Shown in pieces: positions 1-8,692 of a stretch of 47,250 nucleotides of DNA. The number at the start of each line of letters is the position of its first letter. Within the stretch, counting starts at the first letter, position 1. The notes beneath the pieces are model-generated. The model ran no database searches, had not been told where the DNA came from, and saw only the letters and a program-made list of their open reading frames with translations. The DNA is from Methanomicrobiales archaeon (GTDB taxonomy: Archaea > Halobacteriota > Methanomicrobia > Methanomicrobiales > Methanospirillaceae): contig JAAYCY010000069.1 in the NCBI GenBank assembly GCA_012729535.1, forward strand, positions 1 to 47,250, in the 5' to 3' direction. Both the position numbers and the translations under genes were made by a program.

Positions 1-689
1 ATGGTGACTGGAGTTCCCTCTTCTCTTAACGCAGCCATCCAGTTGGTTCCACCGAGAGCAACAAGACCCATGTACTGGGGATCAACTGCTACACCAAGAC
101 ATGGTGTGTTGGGAAGCCCGAGATCTAAAATACCGGTAAAATATCCCTCCGTAAGTTCTTCGAGGACTTCTTCTACCTGTTTTTCTGCTTCCATGTGACA
201 TTCCCGGATATTGCCAAGAAGGCTTCCATTTCCGGTTTTCATAACCTGTGTTATTGAAGTAATCTCCTGTGAGACCAGAACCTGTAAAGGATTGATTGTG
301 GTATTTTCGTACTTAATCAGGTGAGTAAACCGTTTGGGAATATTGTCAGCAACTTCGATTACTCCTCCTCCAATCGGGTTGAAAGGAATTCCCCTTTGAA
401 GAAGTAGTCCATCCAGAGTAGTACTACACAGGGTGATAATTCCACAATGGTTTTTTGGTATAGAAATACCATCGATTGTTTCACCTTCGTTTAATATCCT
501 GATCAAACCGCTGGGGGAAACTCCTGCTTCACAAGTCGCGCGAAAAACGGATACTATATGCTCAAGGTCTGCAGCATGCACCAAAGAGAGATCATATACC
601 ACCGAACCCGTTCCTTCAGATGGATTGAAGGTTACCTGCATGGCATAGTCCTCTATCAGGTGGCTTACAAACCTGAGTGATTCACTCAT
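1..689 (-). CDS. nrpR: NrpR-like DUF128 regulatory protein, partial (C-terminus beyond window)
   Basis: The reverse strand is open from an ATG at 689 to the window edge, giving about 229 residues beginning MSESLRFVSHLIEDYAM. The sequence follows the DUF128 regulatory domain of the archaeal nitrogen regulator NrpR, with an N-terminal 'FVS..IE.YM..TF' block and a later GLV.LGGTN-like segment. There is no helix-turn-helix before the domain, so it resembles the DNA-binding-free NrpRII partner described in Methanosarcina. NrpR senses 2-oxoglutarate and represses nitrogen-assimilation genes. It is transcribed divergently from the gene at 752. The family is likely; the NrpRII role is inferred. Confidence 0.65.
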   Translation of the reverse strand, partial: MSESLRFVSHLIEDYAMQVTFNPSEGTGSVVYDLSLVHAADLEHIVSVFRATCEAGVSPSGLIRILNEGETIDGISIPKNHCGIITLCSTTLDGLLLQRGIPFNPIGGGVIEVADNIPKRFTHLIKYENTTINPLQVLVSQEITSITQVMKTGNGSLLGNIRECHMEAEKQVEEVLEELTEGYFTGILDLGLPNTPCLGVAVDPQYMGLVALGGTNWMAALREEGTPVT

Positions 690-712
690 GACTGATATTT
701 ACGAGTCCATAG

Positions 713-729
713 ATAGAAAAATATTCTAT
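713..729. promoter_or_regulatory. Inverted repeat in divergent promoter
   Basis: ATAGAA and TTCTAT form a perfect 6-bp inverted repeat around an AAATA spacer. It lies midway in the 62-bp gap between the divergent starts at 689 and 752. The AT-rich centre could also act as a TATA element. An operator role is inferred from position and symmetry only. Confidence 0.3.
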
Positions 730-751
730 TTCTGACGGTAACAGGTACGGT

Positions 752-1696
752 ATGGAGCAGAGAACCAGGGAAAAAGTATCCAAGGCAGTTTCCGACATTT
801 TAAAATCGGCCGGATTTGACGTTCATCATGCCTCTCCTCCCCTGGATATGTCTGCAATCAGGAATACCACTTACCTTCTGGTCATGTGTACAGACGACCC
901 GGACGAGGCGTTTAAGTACTCAGAAACTGAGTACACCATCCGCGTCGGACAGGAAGAAGAAATATGTGATAAACTTCTGGTTACCTTCAATCCGTCAATT
1001 CATTCAGACAATTGTATTGTCTGGTATCCGGAGGAATTTGCCTTGTATGCCGGTGAAGCAGTACTTGCCAGGGTTCTTGGAAAAACCCTCCTGCTTCCTC
1101 TTGATGGGTCAGAGGATCCATCGCCATACACAGTAAAAAATGTCCCTGAGTCTGATGGGGGGGTCAGGATCCCCCACCTCCCACTCCGTATCCACCGTGA
1201 TGAAGCAGAAGAAAAAGCAGGTATACCCGGGGTTGCAACCCTCAGGTTTATCCCATACTGGCTTTTTAGGTATACATGCAGGGGTGATGCAGCCTATAAG
1301 GATCAGAACATTAATTTTGACTGTTCAGGTTCTGGTGCCGTTAATGCTATTAACAGCGCTTTCACAGATATTGATGCAGATTCAGTAACCAGGCGCGAAA
1401 TTCCGAAAGGAAGCGACATCTCAAAACCCACTATTTCCCATGAAGATGCAGAAAAAATAATCCTTGACCATCTAATCCAGTCGATGACTAAACGCGTTCG
1501 GCTAAGACAGGTCAAAGGTGATGCGATCTTTTATGAAGAGAAGAATCTCTCTCCTGATCGTGAGAATTTTTCACTCGAACTCCGTGAACTTTACATCCCG
1601 GTCTGGCAGATAAAAGGGAAAAAAATCGTGGAGATTAATGCCAACTCCGGTCAAAAACTTGTAGAGCCTCTTGATGATGGAGTGGAAGTGTTGTAA
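752..1696 (+). CDS. Conserved hypothetical protein, 314 aa
   Basis: I do not recognise this protein by function. It is soluble, acidic and has no signal peptide or membrane span. The N-terminal 40 residues look helical (MEQRTREKVSKAVSDILKSA). The middle has a proline-rich PHLPL segment and an aromatic stretch (FIPYWLFRY), and the C-terminal half alternates strand-like and charged segments ending in WQIKGKKIVEINANSG. The ATG at 752 is the first in frame. Normal codon use and its own divergent promoter argue for a real gene. It converges on the peroxiredoxin gene four bases downstream. Confidence 0.75.
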   Translation: MEQRTREKVSKAVSDILKSAGFDVHHASPPLDMSAIRNTTYLLVMCTDDPDEAFKYSETEYTIRVGQEEEICDKLLVTFNPSIHSDNCIVWYPEEFALYAGEAVLARVLGKTLLLPLDGSEDPSPYTVKNVPESDGGVRIPHLPLRIHRDEAEEKAGIPGVATLRFIPYWLFRYTCRGDAAYKDQNINFDCSGSGAVNAINSAFTDIDADSVTRREIPKGSDISKPTISHEDAEKIILDHLIQSMTKRVRLRQVKGDAIFYEEKNLSPDRENFSLELRELYIPVWQIKGKKIVEINANSGQKLVEPLDDGVEVL

Positions 1697-1700
1697 AAGA

Positions 1701-2183
1701 TTATTTTTTTAATTCTGACAACTTTTTCAGAACCTCTTCAACATGTCCTTTCACTTTCACTTTCCGCCATATCTCCTGTATGGTCCCAGATGGGTCTATT
1801 AATAAAGTAGATCGTTCCACTCCCATGTACTCCTTTCCGTACATTTTCTTCAGTTTCCATGCCCCATATGACTCGATAACTGCATGATTAATGTCAGATA
1901 AGAGGGTCACTTTAAGGTCATATTTTTCGATGAATTTTTTATGACTTGAAGGGTTGTCCGGACTGATTCCAATTACCGGGACTCCTGACTCACCCAGTTC
2001 TTCATAGACTGCAGAAAAAGCGAGTGCCTCTGCTGTGCATGCAGATGTGTTGTCTTTTGGATAAAAGTACAAAATGATCCAGGAATTCTTATAATCTTCA
2101 AGTGAGTGCGTTACACCTGTATGATCAGGAAGAGAAAAAGAAGGTGCAACTGATCCTGTAAGAATATCTGGTGATGAAACCAT
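1701..2183 (-). CDS. bcp: Peroxiredoxin, Bcp/PrxQ family, one-cysteine form
   Basis: A thiol peroxidase that reduces hydroperoxides in the cytoplasm using a peroxidatic cysteine. The 160-aa protein has the AhpC/TSA fold pattern (G..APSFSLPDHTG near the N-terminus, then YFYPKDNTSACTAEA). The peroxidatic Cys is residue 49 from the chosen ATG. The usual motif is PGCTKEAC; here the second cysteine position is Leu, and this is the only Cys in the protein, so it must use an external or intermolecular resolving thiol. The open frame extends nine bases upstream to a TTG, but the ATG at 2183 is the more normal start. Its 3' end faces the conserved hypothetical gene. Confidence 0.9.
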   Translation of the reverse strand: MVSSPDILTGSVAPSFSLPDHTGVTHSLEDYKNSWIILYFYPKDNTSACTAEALAFSAVYEELGESGVPVIGISPDNPSSHKKFIEKYDLKVTLLSDINHAVIESYGAWKLKKMYGKEYMGVERSTLLIDPSGTIQEIWRKVKVKGHVEEVLKKLSELKK

Positions 2184-2258
2184 GATTATCAATTTCTCAT
2201 TGTATGATGGTACAAGATATTATTAACGGTTTCAGAGAAAACTGCTGATAACATTCAG

Positions 2259-2738
2259 ATGGTAAGAATAAAAATCCGTGCAATCGGAAAGATAAAAGAG
2301 CCTTACATTCGTGAGGCAATTTCAGATTATTCAAAGCGAATCCAGTCATTTTGCCCGCTTGACTGTATTGAATACCCTGAATCTCCAGTTTCAGGCAGTC
2401 ATCCTTCTTCCATCAACCAGGCAATCCAGTCCGAGGGTGTAAAACTTCTTAGTGGGCTTGACATGGATGATTATGTCATCGTGCTTGATGGAACAGGAAA
2501 AAAATGTTCCAGTGAAAAATTTGCTGAAATCATCGGAAACTGCGAGATAAATGGTCCTTATGTACTGATATTTCTTATCGGTGGTCCGAACGGGCTGTCT
2601 GACCGGTGTAAAAAAAGGGCCGATTGTGTACTCTCATTATCCCCGATGACATTTCCTCACCAGGTTGCAAGACTTATCCTGTATGAACAGGTGTACCGGG
2701 CGTTTACTATACTCAGGGGTCTTCCCTATCACCGATGA
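2259..2738 (+). CDS. rlmH: 23S rRNA (pseudouridine1915-N3)-methyltransferase RlmH
   Basis: A SPOUT-class methyltransferase that uses S-adenosylmethionine to methylate a pseudouridine in helix 69 of large-subunit rRNA. At 159 aa it has the usual family length. The SAM-binding knot shows FLIGGPNGL (GGPNG at residues 108-112). The C-terminus is the family signature, LSLSPMTFPHQVARLILYEQVYRAFTILRG.PYHR in outline. The ATG at 2259 is preceded only by a weak ribosome-binding site. It runs toward the transglutaminase-like gene, 28 bp away. Confidence 0.93.
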   Translation: MVRIKIRAIGKIKEPYIREAISDYSKRIQSFCPLDCIEYPESPVSGSHPSSINQAIQSEGVKLLSGLDMDDYVIVLDGTGKKCSSEKFAEIIGNCEINGPYVLIFLIGGPNGLSDRCKKRADCVLSLSPMTFPHQVARLILYEQVYRAFTILRGLPYHR

Positions 2739-2766
2739 GGAAAAAAGAGATAGAAAAGTCTGGGGT

Positions 2767-3423
2767 TTATGTATAACACCGGGATGTTCCGATGTTCAAA
2801 GTCCTTGTCTGGTTAACCGGAGGGGAACGTATTTCACCGCTATTGGTAATAAATTGTGGTACATCAGAACAGATTTCAGCAATGTGGGCCAGATCCTGCC
2901 ATGGTTCGGCATATATATGCTGATCCAGCCATTCTCCGTCATGTGATGGTTCGTATGCGATAATTTCAGAATCCGTGGTAAATTCAGCTTGTATTCCTGG
3001 TTTATTACCCCGGGGATCCAGCCTGACCCACTTATCGAGTTGCTCATAATAAACTGCACACAGTCCATGGAGCACGAAGGTTCCATCATCACGTCTGACC
3101 CGCTGGTAACAAAGGCCGGCTGGGATGCCAAGAGCCCGGCACAAAGCTACCAGTAAATGTGATTTCCCAAAACAAAGACCATGTCCTGCAGTGAGAACAT
3201 CAGTTGCATTCCAAAAGAGTGTCTTTTGACCTGCATCAACTGAGTGGGCAATAGTATCCCTGACAAAGAGGTACAGGATCCGCGTTCTTTCTATGTCATC
3301 CAACCCGGAGGCAGTTATTGTTCTTGCAAGAGTTCGTATCTCTGCATTAGTACAGGTAATCACCCCTGAGCAGGAAAGGTAGGGTGTGATTGAAGCAGGA
3401 GGGATAAGTGGGGGGAGGTGCAT
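2767..3423 (-). CDS. Transglutaminase-like superfamily protein
   Basis: This 218-aa cytoplasmic protein has a transglutaminase-like (papain-fold) core. The visible triad is Cys84 in GHGLCFGKSHLL, His119 in VLHGLCAVYY and Asp136 in WVRLDPRGNK. Such archaeal proteins are usually annotated as putative cysteine proteases or amidases; the substrate is unknown. There is no signal peptide. The N-terminal 45 residues carry a short conserved lead-in (ASITPYLSCSG) and the remainder is the catalytic domain. Monocistronic, with pncB divergent on the other side. Confidence 0.8.
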   Translation of the reverse strand: MHLPPLIPPASITPYLSCSGVITCTNAEIRTLARTITASGLDDIERTRILYLFVRDTIAHSVDAGQKTLFWNATDVLTAGHGLCFGKSHLLVALCRALGIPAGLCYQRVRRDDGTFVLHGLCAVYYEQLDKWVRLDPRGNKPGIQAEFTTDSEIIAYEPSHDGEWLDQHIYAEPWQDLAHIAEICSDVPQFITNSGEIRSPPVNQTRTLNIGTSRCYT

Positions 3424-3577
3424 CTTGTATCACCATGGTAACTTCTTATGAGCCCTGCTTTGAATATTTCGATCTATTCATTAACAGGATTGGTCTCCAT
3501 AATGTTTCCCAATAAGATTATAGGTTTGATTTTATCGAAAAAGAACCAATCTGATCAGGAAAGGTTTACCGGTTATC

Positions 3578-4969
3578 ATGACTCTGCCCAAATCCCCGAT
3601 TTTTACTGATTTGTATGAACTAACCATGATGTATGTCTGGTTTTTGAATGGCAGGGCTTACACTCAATCCTCCTTTGATCTTTTCTTTAGAAATTGCCCA
3701 TTTAGAGGTGAATATATTGTTGCGGCTGGGATAGACGATGCGCTCTTGTTTCTCCAGAATGCACGTTTTTCTGATGATGATATCAGCTATATCCGGTCAT
3801 TGGGTCTTTTCGATGAGGATTTTATCAACTGGCTTTCTGACTGGAAGTTTGAAGGTGTTGTTTTTGCAGTAGAGGAAGGTACTATCATATTTCCTGGTGA
3901 ACCTGTGCTCAGAGTTTCAGGATCCCTGGGTTCATGCCAGCTTGTTGAGACTGCCCTTTTAAATTTAATTAATTTTCAAACCCTGATTACAACAAAATCA
4001 GCCCGGATATGCATGGTTGCCGGTTTTAATGCGGTAATGGAGTTTGGTGCCCGGCGGGCTCAGGGACCCGATGGGGCACTCTCTGCATCACGTGCAGCAT
4101 ATCTTGGCGGATGTATGGGGACATCAAACCTGGAGGCTGGCAAGATATATGGAATACCGGTGAAAGGCACTCATGCCCATTCCTATGTTATGTCATATCC
4201 TTCAGAACTTGAATCGTTCAGACAGTATTCAGAGGTATTTCCCGATGCAGCCATTTTGCTGGTTGATACTTATGACACAATGAATAGCGGTATGCACCAT
4301 GCGGTTTTGGTAGGTCTAGAAATGAAGGAGAAAGGAGGAAACCTTGCCGGTGTCAGGCTTGACAGTGGTGACCTTCTTTCTCTCTCCAGACAAGTAAGAC
4401 AGATGCTTGATAAAGCCGGACTATATCAGACAAAAATTGTAATATCAAGTGATCTTGATGAGTTCATAATTTCCAGGCTTAAAAAGGCCGGAGCACCTGT
4501 TAACATATATGGTGTCGGAACCCGGCTTGTCACCGGTCATGAATCACCTGCAATTTCAGGAGTGTACAAATTATCCGCAATACAAAATCGGCATGGTGAA
4601 TGGGAGATGCGGATGAAGGTTACTGATAATGCTGAAAAATTATCACTCCCCGGAATAAAACAGATATATCGATCTTTTAATGAAACAGGCGTAATGACCG
4701 GTGACTGTATCGAACTGGAATCTCATCCTCCAGATAAGCAGGATAGCATACCTATTCTTGGGATGGCCTTTGCAGATGGAAGAATAGTCAGATCTGCACG
4801 GCCACTATCGGAAAATCGTGAAAGAGTGATAACATCTCTACAGATGATCCCGTCTGAAGTGAGCAGACTTGATAATCCTTCAAGATATACCGTCAGCATA
4901 GGGCCGTCTCTTGCAAAAGCGATGAAAGAATTGATGATCGTCCCTGATCTGAAAATAAAAAACAAGTAA
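3578..4969 (+). CDS. pncB: Nicotinate phosphoribosyltransferase
   Basis: Converts nicotinate and PRPP to nicotinate mononucleotide in the NAD salvage (Preiss-Handler) pathway. The 463-aa protein begins FTDLYELTMMYVWF, the family N-terminal signature. It carries KGTHAHSYVM with His199 and His201 in the active-site region, then LVDTYDTMNSG and LDSGDLLSLSR. Length and motifs indicate the long-form NAPRTase. An AGGAAAGG ribosome-binding site lies about 10 bases before the ATG. It ends 14 bases before the convergent mbhN and shares an A/T palindrome with it. Confidence 0.93.
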   Translation: MTLPKSPIFTDLYELTMMYVWFLNGRAYTQSSFDLFFRNCPFRGEYIVAAGIDDALLFLQNARFSDDDISYIRSLGLFDEDFINWLSDWKFEGVVFAVEEGTIIFPGEPVLRVSGSLGSCQLVETALLNLINFQTLITTKSARICMVAGFNAVMEFGARRAQGPDGALSASRAAYLGGCMGTSNLEAGKIYGIPVKGTHAHSYVMSYPSELESFRQYSEVFPDAAILLVDTYDTMNSGMHHAVLVGLEMKEKGGNLAGVRLDSGDLLSLSRQVRQMLDKAGLYQTKIVISSDLDEFIISRLKKAGAPVNIYGVGTRLVTGHESPAISGVYKLSAIQNRHGEWEMRMKVTDNAEKLSLPGIKQIYRSFNETGVMTGDCIELESHPPDKQDSIPILGMAFADGRIVRSARPLSENRERVITSLQMIPSEVSRLDNPSRYTVSIGPSLAKAMKELMIVPDLKIKNK

Positions 4970-4970
4970 A

Positions 4971-4984
4971 AAAAGTTAACTTTT
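4971..4984. terminator. Shared palindromic A/T terminator between pncB and mbhN
   Basis: AAAAGTTAACTTTT is a perfect 14-bp palindrome directly after the pncB stop and overlapping the mbhN stop. It offers a run of Us in the transcript from either strand, as expected for archaeal intrinsic termination. The role is inferred from position. Confidence 0.45.
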
Positions 4985-5387
4985 ATTCCACAATCTGACT
5001 TTCTGCAAACCGGTCTTCTGTTGCAAGCAAAAATTCCGGGGACATATGCAGGCAGTCCTTTGGGCAGATATCATTACACTGGCTGCAGAATATGCACTGG
5101 GTCACCCATATCCGGATTCGTTTTGTCTCCGGAATGAACTCAATGGCATTGGCCGGACAAACCCTGATACACATCTTACACCCGATACATGTGTTCCGGT
5201 CATACACAATTTTCCCCCGGTATTTTTCCGGAGTCGGAATTGGCGGGTGAATTGATGCTTTTCCTGCTGTTACTGCCTCGAGAAATCCGGTGATTGAGGG
5301 TGGCAGATTTTTTGCCGGGAAAAAGTTAGTCACCGGTTTTTTAACGAGCTGGCGAAGAACCATCGGGACTGAGGGGAGTTTGATCAT
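4983..5387 (-). CDS. mbhN: Membrane-bound hydrogenase subunit MbhN (2x[4Fe-4S], NuoI-like)
   Basis: The peripheral electron-entry subunit that carries electrons between ferredoxin and the hydrogenase small subunit. The 134-aa protein has two full CxxCxxCxxxCP motifs (Cys67/70/73/77 and Cys98/101/104/108). I chose the ATG at 5387 over the upstream GTG at 5396. The sequence GGAGG sits nine bases before this ATG but would directly abut the GTG. The ATG also gives the four-base ATGA overlap with mbhM seen elsewhere in the operon. Last gene of the operon. Confidence 0.9.
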   Translation of the reverse strand: MIKLPSVPMVLRQLVKKPVTNFFPAKNLPPSITGFLEAVTAGKASIHPPIPTPEKYRGKIVYDRNTCIGCKMCIRVCPANAIEFIPETKRIRIWVTQCIFCSQCNDICPKDCLHMSPEFLLATEDRFAESQIVE

Positions 5388-6412
5388 GACAGGCACCCTC
5401 CAAGGGACATGCTCCCGTCAAGAATGATGAGGAACATCCCGATAAGACCAATGGTTGTAAGCCATCCCCAATACAGGGAGACCACGGTATTAATCCGGAA
5501 CCTGGCCATTACCACTCTTACCAGGGTAACCGAGAAGAACATTACAACAATCACCTTGAGAAGGAAGAATACGAGGTCCGCTCCGGCTGCTCCGATTCCG
5601 GAGATCCCGATGAGTGGAGAGATGTTCCAGGGCAGAAAGAGTAGTACTGCAAGACCTGCCATCGCTACCAGTTTTGCAGCCATCGAGAGTGAGAAGAGAG
5701 CGAGGTTTCTTCCCGAATATTCAACGAGCAGACCGCCACATAGTTCAGTCTCAGCTTCCGGGGTGTCACACGGGATACGGGAGAGCTCGGCCGGAGTAAC
5801 CCAGGCCAGAACAATAAGGAGCAGGATGCATCCGATGATTCCAATCGGGCCTACAACCGTCCAGATGGGATTTGCCGCCAGGGTATTTACCGAGAAGGGC
5901 ATAACAAGACCGGCAACGGCCAGTCTCCAGGCTATTGCGATGATGGCGATTGCAAGTGGGAACTCGTACGCAATCATCGTCACCATCTCTCGCTGGGCAC
6001 CCACACTTGCATAAGGAGAGCCTGATGCAAACCCCCCGGCAACCATGGCAAGGGCCGGGACCGTCAGGAGGTACATGATAAGGATGAGATCCCCGTATTC
6101 ACCAACCATGGGGAGAGGAGTACCAACTGGAAGGATGCTCCCTAGAGGCAGGTAAAAGAGCACCGTCACCGCAGATGCAAATGCCACGATTGGTGCAGCA
6201 TTAAACAGAGACGGGATTGCATTTGCCGGAACCTGAGAATCCTTACTGAGTAATTTCCTGATATCGATAAAAGGCTGGATGAGTGGTGGTCCCTGTCTCA
6301 TCTGCATCCGGGCTGCACAAATACGATCCACCCCCATGAGGAAGAGACCGGCGATTATCCCGAAGATGGTCACAAGAATGACTCCGGCTATGGTTACCAG
6401 AAGGGAACTCAT
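5384..6412 (-). CDS. mbhM: Membrane-bound hydrogenase subunit MbhM (NuoH/Complex I subunit 1-like)
   Basis: An integral membrane subunit that anchors the hydrogenase arm and links it to the ion-translocating part. The 342-aa protein has about eight hydrophobic spans. It carries the NuoH signature segments RQGPPLIQPFIDIRKL on a cytoplasmic loop and the acidic IPCDTPEAETEL region that lies near the quinone-site equivalent in Complex I. It overlaps mbhL by four bases at the start and mbhN by four at the end. Confidence 0.92.
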   Translation of the reverse strand: MSSLLVTIAGVILVTIFGIIAGLFLMGVDRICAARMQMRQGPPLIQPFIDIRKLLSKDSQVPANAIPSLFNAAPIVAFASAVTVLFYLPLGSILPVGTPLPMVGEYGDLILIMYLLTVPALAMVAGGFASGSPYASVGAQREMVTMIAYEFPLAIAIIAIAWRLAVAGLVMPFSVNTLAANPIWTVVGPIGIIGCILLLIVLAWVTPAELSRIPCDTPEAETELCGGLLVEYSGRNLALFSLSMAAKLVAMAGLAVLLFLPWNISPLIGISGIGAAGADLVFFLLKVIVVMFFSVTLVRVVMARFRINTVVSLYWGWLTTIGLIGMFLIILDGSMSLGGCLS

Positions 6413-7638
6413 CCTTGCATCCTCCGTGTTTTTTCAACTGATAACCGGTGTAGATATTCTTTTGTAAGAATGCCTGCCTCTCCTTCCTGGTTTACGACTG
6501 CAACCCGGTCAGTACAGGACATGCAGGGGTCGATGGAAGCTACAATTATCGGAATATCTGCAATCTGTTCTCCCTGGAGAATCTCTATCCATGCCATCTG
6601 GTTTGAATAAGTGGATGCCTTGACCTTCCACATCTCAGGAGCTTCCTGCTTTCCATTCATCCTGACAAAGTGCATGTCTTCTCCCCGGGGTGCTTCTACC
6701 CGTGCAAATGCTTCTCCGGACGCTTTCTTCAGGTTCATAAGCAGCTTGGCGTATTTCTCTTCTGCAAGAACCGGCCCGTCGGGCATTTGTTTCATGCACT
6801 GTCTGATAATGTCAATTGACTGCTTAACCTCAAAGATTCGGACAACAATCCGGTCATATACGTCTCCGACAGTTTCGCTGCTGTAGATTTCAGGAAGTAC
6901 GATGTCAAAGTCAAGGTCTCCATATGCAGCATAGGGAGAGTCTATCCTGACATCCATGGCAAGTCCTGATGCCCGTGCGGTTGGTCCAACGGTTGCCAGT
7001 TCTAGAGCACGCCGCTTTGTCAGGATACCGGTATTTTTACACCGCATGGCAATGGTCTTATCGTTTAGGAAGAGGTTTACCATCTTATCCAAGAGACCTT
7101 CATAATACTGGAGAGCCTGCTCAAGACGAGGGAACATGTCCGGGGTTATGTCCCGGCGTGTCCCGCCTATCATCATGATAGCATAATTCACCCGGTTTCC
7201 TGTGATGTACTCAATGACGTCGACTGACTCTTCCCTGATCTGCCATGCCAGGTAAAAGAGCGTATCAAATCCGAGTTCATGAGCTGCAACTCCGGCCCAG
7301 AGGATGTGAGACTGAATACGCTCGAATTCGGCGATAATGGTCCGGACGTAATAGGCCCGGTCGGGAACCTCAACCTCAGCAATCTGCTCTACTGCCTGGG
7401 CAAAGACCAGGGCATGAGCAACTCCGCAGATACCGCATATCCGATCACACAGGTGCAGGATCTGGACCGGGTTTCTTCTCATACCCATCCATTCAATACC
7501 CCGATGAGCTCTTCCAGGGGCAAAGTCAACCTCCTCGACCACTTCACCATTCATCTTAAAGGTAAAGTTGATGGGTTCTTTCAGAGCCGGGTGAATCGGC
7601 CCTATTGGCAGTTCGTAGGGTGCTTTCTTCAGACTCAT
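6409..7638 (-). CDS. mbhL: [NiFe] hydrogenase large subunit MbhL (NuoD-like)
   Basis: The catalytic subunit that forms or splits H2 at a [NiFe] centre. The 409-aa protein has both ligand motifs: RICGICGVAH (Cys68, Cys71, His75) and DPCMSCTDR (Cys372, Cys375), the form typical of group 4 hydrogenases. All four Ni-binding cysteines are present, so it is a hydrogenase and not the related sulfane reductase Mbs/Mbx, which has lost cysteines here. The N-terminus PIGPIHPALKEP and the AHRGIEWM segment also match the family. No maturation genes (hyp or a protease) are visible in the window. Confidence 0.94.
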   Translation of the reverse strand: MSLKKAPYELPIGPIHPALKEPINFTFKMNGEVVEEVDFAPGRAHRGIEWMGMRRNPVQILHLCDRICGICGVAHALVFAQAVEQIAEVEVPDRAYYVRTIIAEFERIQSHILWAGVAAHELGFDTLFYLAWQIREESVDVIEYITGNRVNYAIMMIGGTRRDITPDMFPRLEQALQYYEGLLDKMVNLFLNDKTIAMRCKNTGILTKRRALELATVGPTARASGLAMDVRIDSPYAAYGDLDFDIVLPEIYSSETVGDVYDRIVVRIFEVKQSIDIIRQCMKQMPDGPVLAEEKYAKLLMNLKKASGEAFARVEAPRGEDMHFVRMNGKQEAPEMWKVKASTYSNQMAWIEILQGEQIADIPIIVASIDPCMSCTDRVAVVNQEGEAGILTKEYLHRLSVEKTRRMQG

Positions 7639-8258
7639 TCTGTTGCACCTCCTGATGGTGGTTCTTCTGTATCACTTTTTTGGACCGGTTCAGGTTCTGC
7701 AACCGGGGGGACTGCCCGGTCAGTCGGACGACCTACCTTCCAGAGTTCTTTTACCATGGATGGAGGAATTCCTTTCTCATCCTTTCTCCAGGGGTATACA
7801 TCCTCGGGGAAATCATCAGGCAGAAATATCCGCCTGGCATCCGGAATTCCGTCAACGATAATACCGATCATGTCCTGCTTTTCACGTTCAGAATAAACCG
7901 CACCAGGAATAAGTCCGGAGATGGTCGGGACATGTGGGTCTGACTTTGGTACCTCAACAGTGATGACGACCTCTATCTCCTCGTGTTTTCCGCCAAAGAA
8001 TACCTGGAGATGGTAGAGAAGATCAATCTGGTCACCATTATCGGCTGCAGCAATCACTCCAAGATGCGGATAGTCGATTGCGATTAATTCAGCAACCACA
8101 TCATTGAGTGTTTCCCGTGGAACAGTAATCCAGACCGTTTTCTGTGGAGTTTTTTTAACTCCCTCGCACCACTCCTTTACCCGGATATTAGAAATCAGGC
8201 TGCCGAACTTATTTACAAACCGGTCTGCCAGTTCCTGTGGTGTCATGGTTGCTCTCAT
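7635..8258 (-). CDS. mbhK: Membrane-bound hydrogenase subunit MbhK (NuoC-like)
   Basis: The 30-kDa-subunit (NuoC) homologue that packs against the large subunit and is needed for arm assembly. The 207-aa protein carries GLIPGAVYSEREKQDMIGI followed by FLPDDFPEDVYPWRKDEKGI, the conserved C-terminal NuoC pattern. The tail of about 20 residues is acidic and proline-rich. The ATG overlaps the mbhJ stop by one base (TAATG). A second in-frame ATG 12 bases downstream is possible. Confidence 0.9.
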   Translation of the reverse strand: MRATMTPQELADRFVNKFGSLISNIRVKEWCEGVKKTPQKTVWITVPRETLNDVVAELIAIDYPHLGVIAAADNGDQIDLLYHLQVFFGGKHEEIEVVITVEVPKSDPHVPTISGLIPGAVYSEREKQDMIGIIVDGIPDARRIFLPDDFPEDVYPWRKDEKGIPPSMVKELWKVGRPTDRAVPPVAEPEPVQKSDTEEPPSGGATE

Positions 8259-8692
8259 TATTTCACCGACCTTTCTAGTCTTTCAAGTTTTGCAATCGCC
8301 TGCACCACTCCGTAAATAATTGCTTCAGGCCGTGGTGCACAACCGGGAACATATACATCAACCGGGATGACCTGGTCAAGTGGCCCGTCCAGGTTATATG
8401 AATCATAGAATACTCCTCCTGACTGACCACAGGTTCCGATGCACATGACTACTTTTGGTGAAGCCATCTGGTCATAGACCCGCCTGACCCGGTCTCTCAT
8501 CTGGTGAGTGACTGGTCCAGTGACAAGCAGGACATCTGCATGCCTGGGTGATCCGACAAGTTTGATACCAAACCGTTCCGGGTCATAGCGGGGACAAAGA
8601 GCTGCGACTATCTCGATATCACACCCGTTACAGGATCCTGAGTTTACATGAAATACCCAGAGTGAGCGGTTAAATGATGGAGAGAGTTTCAT
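8258..8692 (-). CDS. mbhJ: [NiFe] hydrogenase small subunit MbhJ (NuoB-like)
   Basis: Carries the proximal [4Fe-4S] cluster that passes electrons between the [NiFe] site and MbhN. The 144-aa protein shows the four cluster ligands in the NuoB arrangement: Cys21 and Cys24 (SGSCNGCDIE), Cys88 (IGTCGQSGGVF) and Cys118 (VPGCAPRPE). It has no Tat signal, as expected for group 4 enzymes facing the cytoplasm. It overlaps mbhI by four bases. Confidence 0.93.
   Translation of the reverse strand: MKLSPSFNRSLWVFHVNSGSCNGCDIEIVAALCPRYDPERFGIKLVGSPRHADVLLVTGPVTHQMRDRVRRVYDQMASPKVVMCIGTCGQSGGVFYDSYNLDGPLDQVIPVDVYVPGCAPRPEAIIYGVVQAIAKLERLERSVK

Noticed and set aside
737-749. GGTA-N5-TACG before the gene at 752, similar to the Methanosarcina NrpR operator
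   Set aside because: The known site is GGTA-N6-TACC; the spacing and the last base differ, and the element overlaps the likely ribosome-binding region.
5409-6014. 201-codon plus-strand frame inside mbhM
   Set aside because: It is an antisense shadow of a well-identified membrane subunit, and its composition is Arg/Thr/Ile-rich without motifs.
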